Assembly (NCBI GenBank): GCA_016839845.1
Contig: JAEOTL010000278.1
Location: 1-12,725 of the forward strand
Direction of reading: 5' to 3'
DNA length: 12,725 nucleotides
From: Promethearchaeota archaeon
GTDB lineage: Archaea; Asgardarchaeota; Lokiarchaeia; Sigynarchaeales; SOKP01
Under the pieces are notes generated by a model that made no database searches, was not told the DNA's origin, and saw only the letters and a program-made list of their open reading frames with translations. The translations under genes and the position numbers were made by a program. Below, piece after piece: positions 7,535 through 12,725 of this stretch; position 1 is the first letter of the stretch, and each line of letters opens with the position of its first letter.

Positions 7535-8101
7535 TTAAGTAGATTCAGTAAATAATTCTTGATACAATTCCTTCCCAAGTTGAAAACTTCGATTATTGAC
7601 TTCTCTAAGCCGTTCTGGCATACTATCAAAAACTTGGGAGTAATGTTCTGATTTAATCTTGATCTTTCCACTCTCAGATAAATATTGAGATACAAATCCT
7701 AAGGAAAGGATATTGGTTGCCCTAGATACATTATTTTCATCAGCCCTTCTGGTAATTGGAACTCTATGAATAGTACCTTCTTTAATAATTTCTTCAGCAT
7801 TCTCTACGGTATTAACATCAATGAATGACAGAGTTTTCTCCCAAATGCATTCACTTGCTCGGAGGAACCCTTTTTGGTCAATTGCAATAAATAGATCGGC
7901 ATCTTTATCACAGAAGGGATAAGAAATCGGATTAGAGCTAAGTACGACATCGCAGAAAATAGGGCCTCCTCGAACAGATGGTGTGTAATCAACTGTGAGA
8001 GTTGCATAATAATCCGCGGCCATTGCAACTCGAACTAATACACTTCCCAAAAATTTGATGCCTTGCCCACCACGACCAGAAAATCGTAATTTTAACTTCA
8101 T
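7535..8101 (-). CDS. korC: 2-oxoacid:ferredoxin oxidoreductase gamma subunit (KorC type)
   Basis: Gamma subunit of the KOR complex, the domain that in pyruvate and related oxidoreductases helps bind CoA. It has 188 residues, the usual length. The glycine-rich N-terminal GRGGQGI (9-15) and the PSVRGG loop (41-46) are the family signatures. It is the first gene of the compact KOR block: a 34-bp gap to delta, then 1-bp, overlapping and 16-bp junctions to alpha, beta and hdrA. Its own Shine-Dalgarno site is weak (AAGAGAT), and it follows a 122-bp AT-rich gap that may hold a promoter. Confidence 0.9.
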   Translation of the reverse strand: MKLKLRFSGRGGQGIKFLGSVLVRVAMAADYYATLTVDYTPSVRGGPIFCDVVLSSNPISYPFCDKDADLFIAIDQKGFLRASECIWEKTLSFIDVNTVENAEEIIKEGTIHRVPITRRADENNVSRATNILSLGFVSQYLSESGKIKIKSEHYSQVFDSMPERLREVNNRSFQLGKELYQELFTEST

Positions 8102-8223
8102 GAATATCTCTTATAATTGATGTATCTTGAAATTGTTTATGATAAATAATTATAATTAATTTAACAATTTTTTTTACTATTTATGCATCTTAGATATTTA
8201 AGTTCCTCAGGCTTATTTCGGAT
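8102..8223 (-). promoter_or_regulatory. AT-rich gap before the KOR genes, possible internal promoter
   Basis: Minus-strand sequence between the HdrD-like stop and korC contains TATA-like elements, mainly AATTATAATTATTTATC (8157-8141), preceded by an A-rich stretch, and CTTAAATA further upstream (about 8204-8197). No oligo-T run occurs on the minus strand here, so transcription from glcD could read through into the KOR genes even if an internal promoter exists. The TAATTATAATTA palindrome at 8147-8158 is most likely a low-complexity effect. Confidence 0.35.
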
Positions 8224-9390
8224 TTATTCCCCGCTTTTTACTAATTTCCTAATTAGACCATTAAAATCTAACACTTCTATCTCATAATTATATTTATTCG
8301 CAACGGTAAGGAATTGATACTCACAAAAGGGACATGCTGTAAGCAATGTTTTAGCATCTACTTCCTTCATTTCCTCTAGTTTTTTCAGTGTTGATCTTTC
8401 TGCTAATTCAGGGAAGGCAGCACGAACACCTGAACCCGAACCACAACAATTAGAATCTTGACGATTTTGCTTGAATTCCAGATAAGGGATTTTAAGCGTA
8501 TTTAAAATTGTTCTTGGTTCACTATATATTTCGAGATCTCTAGCTAAATGGCATGGATCATGCCAGATAATTGGTCCATTGACTTCAGTATTTAGTAAAG
8601 TCTCAACCTTCTGTTCAAGATTTTCTATTTTCGATATTCTTTCGAGTAGATATTGAGTAAAGTGCAATAGTTCTGTTCCTTGAAACTTCTCCCCCAACTC
8701 CGATTTGAAAATATTTCTAAATGAAGTTAAGCATCCGGGACAGGTAAAGATAATTTGTTTGGGGGGATTCTTATGCAATTCATCCAACATGGGTTTAAGA
8801 ATTTCGCCTAAGGAACTTGTATGACCAGTTCGGTATAAAATACCTGAGCAGCATGTTTCATGTTGTAGGATTTTGATCTTGTCTCCCAATATTTTAAATA
8901 ATTCTATGCTATTGAGTGCGATTTCAGGAGTTCGATAAATTGCCATACATCCCGGAAAATAAACGGTTTCAGCTTCAACATTATTTCTTAAATCCTCCCA
9001 TTCTTGAGCTCGAGGAGCTGATTCTCCGAACGGATTTCCGAACTTCTTGATATTTTCAACAATCTCTTCATGGGGTTTGGGATAATTGTTTGCATCTACC
9101 AATATCTTCTTTCCAGTGTTAACGATTTCTGGCACATTTACTCCAGAAGGGCAAATATAATGACAATGACCGCATCCTGTACAAGAAAAAAGTCGTTGCT
9201 GAGTTAATTCACTATTTTGGAATCCAAAGTGAGGATTTTTGATCATTCCATGGACAATTCCTATTTTACCACGAGCATAGGAGCTTTCCCACCTCACGTC
9301 ATCATCAAATGCGGGACACTCATTATCTTGTGGACAGAAGCCACAAAGGCTGCATTTCCAAACAATTCCCATAATTTCTTCTTCATTCAT
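8224..9390 (-). CDS. HdrD/GlpC-like iron-sulfur oxidoreductase with two CCG domains
   Basis: Electron-transfer partner of the FAD dehydrogenase encoded just upstream. With the ATG start it has 388 residues. The N-terminal ferredoxin part has C13, C16, C19, C25 (five instead of the usual three residues before the last Cys) and a standard C70, C73, C76, C80. Two complete CCG (DUF224-type) motifs follow: C148, C180-C181, C217, C220 and C280, C315-C316, C353, C356, both fitting CX31-39CCX35-36CXXC. This is the HdrC-HdrB fusion layout of HdrD, GlpC and GlcF/LutA proteins; complete CCG motifs are expected to bind noncubane [4Fe-4S] clusters, as in HdrB. No membrane segment is visible. An in-frame TTG at 9396 is an alternative start overlapping the glcD stop, but GGAGG at 9405-9401 is 10 nt from the ATG and only 4 nt from the TTG. 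Whether it serves glcD alone or also docks to HdrA is open. Confidence 0.88.
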   Translation of the reverse strand: MNEEEIMGIVWKCSLCGFCPQDNECPAFDDDVRWESSYARGKIGIVHGMIKNPHFGFQNSELTQQRLFSCTGCGHCHYICPSGVNVPEIVNTGKKILVDANNYPKPHEEIVENIKKFGNPFGESAPRAQEWEDLRNNVEAETVYFPGCMAIYRTPEIALNSIELFKILGDKIKILQHETCCSGILYRTGHTSSLGEILKPMLDELHKNPPKQIIFTCPGCLTSFRNIFKSELGEKFQGTELLHFTQYLLERISKIENLEQKVETLLNTEVNGPIIWHDPCHLARDLEIYSEPRTILNTLKIPYLEFKQNRQDSNCCGSGSGVRAAFPELAERSTLKKLEEMKEVDAKTLLTACPFCEYQFLTVANKYNYEIEVLDFNGLIRKLVKSGE

Positions 9391-9392
9391 CT

Positions 9393-10880
9393 TCAATCAT
9401 CCTCCAGTTTGCCTAAAATATTTGAAACTTTATTAGGATATGAATAAATTTTGCCCGGATTTAAGACATTATTAGGGTCAAATATCGCTTTTATCTTTCC
9501 CATAATATTGATGGCCTCCTCTCCATGTTCTAAGGGTAAATAAGGCGCTTTCCACACACCGCAACCGTGTTCAGCTGTAACGGATCCCCCTAATGAAATT
9601 GCTAATTTAACTAATTCAGTTTGAATTGAACCCAGTTTTTGGATATCTTCTTCTGAAGTGATTGGGATGGTGCAAATCAAATGAACATTCCCATCGCCCA
9701 GATGACCATATCTAATACTTCCCAGTTTATTCTTCGTCATAATTTCAGCATATTTATTCATGAGTTCATTAATATTGCTGAAAGGCACTGAAAAGTCTAA
9801 ACTTGCAGGTAAATAGGTCCCCACATTTTGCACTGACGGAGTAAGACGACCAAGTGATGGACCGGCACCATCTCTGGCTTTCCATAAATATTCATGCTTG
9901 ATCCCTTCAAATATTTCAGGATTTGATGAAGAAGCACTTTGTGTGAGAAGTTCGATAATTTTATTAGCGTAAGTAGAGGTCACCTCACTCTCTCCATCTA
10001 ATCTTATGAGAAGAGCCGCTTCTGCCATTCGTATTGTAATTCTTGGAGTTAACCTAGATAAATACGCATTCATTCCCATGATAGTTATTCGATCTAGGAG
10101 TTCAAGGGACATGGGGGTTAATGTATCTTTAATTTCCTTAGCTGTATGAACTGCTGCTTCAATAGAGTCGAAAAACCCAATGACAGTTTTAAAACTCTCG
10201 GGAAGGGCAAGAAACTTCAATGTTGCTTCGGTCATTAATCCTAATGTTCCTTCAGATCCAACAAATAAATTAAGCAAATCCAGCCCGGAAACTGACTTTT
10301 TTACCAACCTTCCGAATTGAATAGCCTGACCTGTTCCTAATACAGCTTTTAAATTTAGCACATAATCCTTTGTTGTCCCGTATTTTATGACGGATTCACC
10401 AGAAGCATCATTTGCAATCATTCCCCCAATAGTACACACTTCAGCTGATCCAGGATTACAAGGAATCCAATATCCATTATCAGTATTTCGTAATTTTTTG
10501 CCAAGATTTTTGTAGAGCACCCCAGGTTCCACAACTGCATAATTATCCTCAGTATTAATTTCTAGTATCCTATTCATTCGAGTAAAATCTATAATCACAC
10601 CACCTTCGACGGGTAAGAATTGTCCTCCAAAACTAGTTCCCGCACCGCGTGGTACTATCTTGAAATGTTCTTCATTTGCTAAATCTACTATTTGCTTAAC
10701 CTGATCAGCATTTTGGGGTTTAATTACCATATCTGCTTTTAATTCGTAGTCTTCTTTAACCCAGCTTAGTGCACGGCTAAAACTATCATGAGAATAACAA
10801 TACAGTTCCACAGGATCATCAGTAACATATTTTTCACCAAAAATACTAATTATCTTTGATTTTAAAGAATGATTTATCAT
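9393..10880 (-). CDS. glcD: FAD-linked 2-hydroxyacid dehydrogenase (GlcD/D-lactate dehydrogenase family)
   Basis: Flavoprotein of the VAO/PCMH family that oxidises a 2-hydroxyacid (lactate, glycolate, 2-hydroxyglutarate or similar) to the 2-oxoacid. The 495 residues cover an FAD-binding domain with PRGAGTSFGGQ (77-87), GGMIANDASGE (152-162) and LFVGSEGTLG (205-214), then the FAD-oxidase C-terminal domain with LWKARDGAGPSL (332-343), the metal/substrate-site GHLGDGNVH (392-400), TAEHGCG (435-441) and LNPGK (473-477). GHLGDGNVH and TAEHG look slightly closer to D-2-hydroxyglutarate dehydrogenases than to GlcD, but this does not settle substrate. There is no signal peptide, so it is cytoplasmic. 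The ATG has GAGG at 10888-10885. It is followed after 2 bp by the HdrD-like gene; GlcD/HdrD pairs are a known archaeal arrangement in which the iron-sulfur protein takes the flavin electrons. Confidence 0.88.
   Translation of the reverse strand: MINHSLKSKIISIFGEKYVTDDPVELYCYSHDSFSRALSWVKEDYELKADMVIKPQNADQVKQIVDLANEEHFKIVPRGAGTSFGGQFLPVEGGVIIDFTRMNRILEINTEDNYAVVEPGVLYKNLGKKLRNTDNGYWIPCNPGSAEVCTIGGMIANDASGESVIKYGTTKDYVLNLKAVLGTGQAIQFGRLVKKSVSGLDLLNLFVGSEGTLGLMTEATLKFLALPESFKTVIGFFDSIEAAVHTAKEIKDTLTPMSLELLDRITIMGMNAYLSRLTPRITIRMAEAALLIRLDGESEVTSTYANKIIELLTQSASSSNPEIFEGIKHEYLWKARDGAGPSLGRLTPSVQNVGTYLPASLDFSVPFSNINELMNKYAEIMTKNKLGSIRYGHLGDGNVHLICTIPITSEEDIQKLGSIQTELVKLAISLGGSVTAEHGCGVWKAPYLPLEHGEEAINIMGKIKAIFDPNNVLNPGKIYSYPNKVSNILGKLEDD
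9401..9405 (-). promoter_or_regulatory. Ribosome binding site of the HdrD-like gene
   Basis: GGAGG within the last codons of glcD, 10 nt before ATG (9390-9388) and 4 nt before an alternative TTG (9396-9394). It supports translational coupling of the pair and the ATG start. Confidence 0.55.
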
Positions 10881-10884
10881 AAAA

Positions 10885-10921
10885 CCTCAAATTGAGTTTT
10901 GAATACAATTAATTTATGTAA
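10885..10921 (-). promoter_or_regulatory. Candidate promoter and ribosome binding site of the glcD unit
   Basis: On the minus strand TTACATAAATT (10921-10911) is TATA-like and lies just past the oligo-T tract that follows the mutase gene. A start about 25 bp downstream would give a short leader with TTTGAGG directly before the ATG. The TATA match is modest. Confidence 0.35.
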
Positions 10922-10932
10922 GACAGTATTAC

Positions 10933-10939
10933 AAAAAAA
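10933..10939 (-). terminator. Oligo-T tract after the methylmalonyl-CoA mutase gene
   Basis: Seven consecutive T on the minus strand start 41 bp past the mutase stop codon (TAA at 10983-10981). The run is short but placed as an archaeal terminator would be, between the mutase and the glcD promoter-like site. Confidence 0.4.
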
Positions 10940-10980
10940 TTTGAAGTTTTGAATGTAAGAGTTTTAGAATAATTAGGGCT

Positions 10981-12657
10981 TTAGAATATCTGAGGTGACT
11001 GATATTCCCCGAATACTTCTCGCAGAACATCACAAATTTCTTGAATTGTAGCATAAGATTTTACAGTCTCAATCATAATAGGCATAATATTCTCAGACGA
11101 CTTCGCAACTTCTTTTAACTGAGCTAATTTTTTTAAGACGAGATCTTCATCTCGGGTTGTTTTTACTTGATCTAGAGCGTCTATTATTGTTTCCACAGCA
11201 GCTTCATCAAATTTATATGTCGATATTTTATATTCTTCATCAGTACGAAAAGTGTTCACCCCTATTACTTTTTTAATGCCTCTATCAATTCTCATTTGTT
11301 CTTTATAGGCATTATTCATTATCTCTTTTTGAATAAAAGCATTTTCCACCGCAACAGGCATTCCGCCCATTTTATCTATTTTATCAATATATTCCAATGC
11401 TTTTTCCTCTAACTGCTTAGTTAAGTGTTCAAGATAGTAAGATCCCCCAAGAGGATCAACAACATCTGTGACCCCTGACTCATACGCAATTACTTGTTGA
11501 GTTCTTAATGAAAGTCTTGCTGAATCTGCAGTGGGAATTGCTAAGGCTTCATCTGGGCCACATGCGTGAAGGGATTGAGTACCACCTAAGATTGCTGCTA
11601 ATGATTGGAGAGTTGCTCTGATTATGTTTACTTGGGGCTGTTGGGCTGTTAATGTACTCCCTCCAGTATGAATATGGAACCTTAAAGTCATAGATTTAGG
11701 ATTTTTAGCATTAAACCGATCCCTCATTAACTTAGCCCATAATCTCCTAGCAGCTCTTAATTTAGCGACTTCTTCAAAAAAGTTACTGTGGATAGTAAAA
11801 AAGAACGATAATCTCTGTGCAAAATCATCAACATCTACACCTCTTGAAAGAACTTCTTCAACATACGAAATACCATCAGCTAAAGTAAATGCTAACTCTT
11901 GAACAGCAGTACTCCCAGCATCGCGTATATGATAGCCACTTATGCTAATGGTATTAAATCTTGGTAAAAATTTAGTACAGTACTCAATTACGTCTGCTAC
12001 TAATCTTAAAGATGGTTTTGGGGGAAATATATAAGCCCCTCTTGCTATATATTCCTTTAAAATGTCATTTTGAACCGTACCTGTTAACTGTTCAGGTTTA
12101 ACGCCGTGTTTCTCGCCGATAGCGATGTACATTGCTAAAACGACAACTGTAGGAGCATTAATGGTCATACTTGTAGAAACTTTATCAAGGGGAATTCCCT
12201 CAAAAACTTTTTCAAAGTCTTTTAAAGAATTTACAGTAACCCCGATTCTGCCAACTTCACCTAAACATATCTCGTTATCGGAGTTGTATCCCATTTGAGT
12301 AGGAAGATCAAATGCAACTGATAACCCTTTTTGTCCTTGCGAAATGAGATATTTAAATCGTTCATTGGTTTTAGAAGCATCAGCAAAACCGCTGTACTGT
12401 CTCATAGACCATATTCTTCCGCGATACATGTTTGGATACACCCCCCTGGTAAAAGGTGGCACCCCAGGGAAACCAAGATCCTCCAGAAAATCGATGTTTT
12501 CAATATCCTCAGGGCCATATACGTGTTTAAGGGGAATCCCAGATGGTGTTTCAAACTTTTCTTGTCGTTCTCCCCTTTCAGTAAACTTGTTTAAAACTTC
12601 TCTTTCCCATTCAGCCCTGTTCTTTTTAATCTTTTCAAGCTCTTCTTTAGAAAACAT
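10981..12657 (-). CDS. mcmA: Methylmalonyl-CoA mutase large (catalytic) subunit of a heteromeric enzyme
   Basis: Adenosylcobalamin-dependent interconversion of (R)-methylmalonyl-CoA and succinyl-CoA. The protein has 558 residues with the chosen start and consists only of the substrate-binding TIM-barrel part; the cobalamin-binding domain (DxHxxG) is absent, as in archaeal mutases with a separate small subunit, which is not in this window. Active-site residues are visible by comparison with the Propionibacterium enzyme: Y88 (MRQYSGF, like Tyr89), Q196 and R206 (VQNDILKEYIAR, like Gln197 and Arg207), Y242-H243 (SISGYHIRDAG, like Tyr243-His244). Tyr and Arg at these places argue for methylmalonyl-CoA and against isobutyryl-CoA mutase (Phe, Gln). 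The frame opens 22 codons earlier with an ATG at 12723, but AAGGTG at 12673-12668 and the family's usual MFxxxxLExI start favour 12657. A T7 tract follows the stop, suggesting a unit separate from glcD. Confidence 0.93.
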   Translation of the reverse strand: MFSKEELEKIKKNRAEWEREVLNKFTERGERQEKFETPSGIPLKHVYGPEDIENIDFLEDLGFPGVPPFTRGVYPNMYRGRIWSMRQYSGFADASKTNERFKYLISQGQKGLSVAFDLPTQMGYNSDNEICLGEVGRIGVTVNSLKDFEKVFEGIPLDKVSTSMTINAPTVVVLAMYIAIGEKHGVKPEQLTGTVQNDILKEYIARGAYIFPPKPSLRLVADVIEYCTKFLPRFNTISISGYHIRDAGSTAVQELAFTLADGISYVEEVLSRGVDVDDFAQRLSFFFTIHSNFFEEVAKLRAARRLWAKLMRDRFNAKNPKSMTLRFHIHTGGSTLTAQQPQVNIIRATLQSLAAILGGTQSLHACGPDEALAIPTADSARLSLRTQQVIAYESGVTDVVDPLGGSYYLEHLTKQLEEKALEYIDKIDKMGGMPVAVENAFIQKEIMNNAYKEQMRIDRGIKKVIGVNTFRTDEEYKISTYKFDEAAVETIIDALDQVKTTRDEDLVLKKLAQLKEVAKSSENIMPIMIETVKSYATIQEICDVLREVFGEYQSPQIF

Positions 12658-12725
12658 GTCAAATTCACACCTTAAATTACTAGGTAATAGGTTCGAAAAC
12701 ATAAGCATGGACTTCTTGTCCATCC
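12658..12725 (-). promoter_or_regulatory. Upstream region of the mutase gene with start-deciding ribosome binding site
   Basis: AAGGTG at 12673-12668 is complementary to the archaeal anti-Shine-Dalgarno and sits 10 nt before the ATG at 12657. A perfect 6-bp inverted repeat, ATGGAC / GTCCAT with a 5-nt loop, spans 12707-12723 at the window edge. Whether this is leader or intergenic DNA cannot be seen because the window ends. Confidence 0.45.

Noticed and set aside
7507..7695. Minus-strand 62-codon frame overlapping the 3' end of korC and the following gap
   Set aside because: It lies mostly inside korC in another frame, lacks family features, and korC itself is intact and of normal length.
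8147..8158. Perfect 12-bp palindrome TAATTATAATTA
   Set aside because: Made only of A and T inside an AT-rich gap; likely low complexity, though it overlaps the TATA-like site.
12331..12594. Plus-strand 87-codon frame antisense to the mutase 5' region
   Set aside because: It is antisense to the conserved mutase N-terminal region and has no recognisable protein features.
1..12725. CRISPR arrays, insertion sequences, tRNA or rRNA genes
   Set aside because: I saw no regularly spaced repeats, transposase-like protein, terminal inverted repeats, or tRNA/rRNA signatures on either strand.

Overview
The window reads as a piece of an AT-rich archaeal chromosome in which every supported gene lies on the minus strand, so transcription runs from high to low coordinates. 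Archaeal origin is inferred from the gene content (an HdrA-MvhD heterodisulfide-reductase fusion, a four-subunit KorABCD-type 2-oxoacid:ferredoxin oxidoreductase, a stand-alone catalytic subunit of a heteromeric methylmalonyl-CoA mutase), from Shine-Dalgarno sites of the GGAGG/GGTG type, and from oligo-T tracts after stop codons. An anaerobic, amino-acid or organic-acid degrading archaeon fits best. An Asgard-type lineage is plausible but cannot be proven from the sequence.

Layout in transcription order: (1) methylmalonyl-CoA mutase large subunit, 12657-10981. (2) A 100-bp gap with an oligo-T tract and a promoter-like site. (3) A GlcD-like FAD-linked 2-hydroxyacid dehydrogenase, 10880-9393, followed 2 bp later by an HdrD/GlpC-like iron-sulfur protein, 9390-8224. 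(4) A 122-bp AT-rich gap without an oligo-T tract. (5) Tightly packed genes for the gamma, delta, alpha and beta subunits of a KOR-type oxidoreductase, 8101-5194. (6) hdrA fused to mvhD, 5177-2826, 16 bp after the beta gene. (7) A 218-bp intergenic region with a terminator, a promoter-like site and several repeats. (8) A secreted, very acidic zinc metallopeptidase with immune-inhibitor-A-like features, 2607-277, then oligo-T tracts and about 240 bp of apparently non-coding AT-rich DNA to the window edge.

How the genes may work together (inference): the GlcD/HdrD pair should oxidise a 2-hydroxyacid and pass electrons through iron-sulfur clusters. The KOR complex should oxidise a 2-oxoacid (or run in reverse) with ferredoxin. 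HdrA-MvhD is the flavin-based bifurcating/confurcating module that in known systems joins a ferredoxin, an HdrBC/HdrD-type partner and a third redox couple entering at MvhD. All three modules are adjacent and co-directional, and oligo-T tracts flank the seven-gene block but do not interrupt its largest gap. A coupled hydroxyacid/oxoacid electron-confurcating system is therefore the main hypothesis of this window. The upstream mutase interconverts methylmalonyl-CoA and succinyl-CoA. Succinyl-CoA would also be the KOR product if the KOR substrate is 2-oxoglutarate, which would tie the region to propionate or amino-acid carbon flow.
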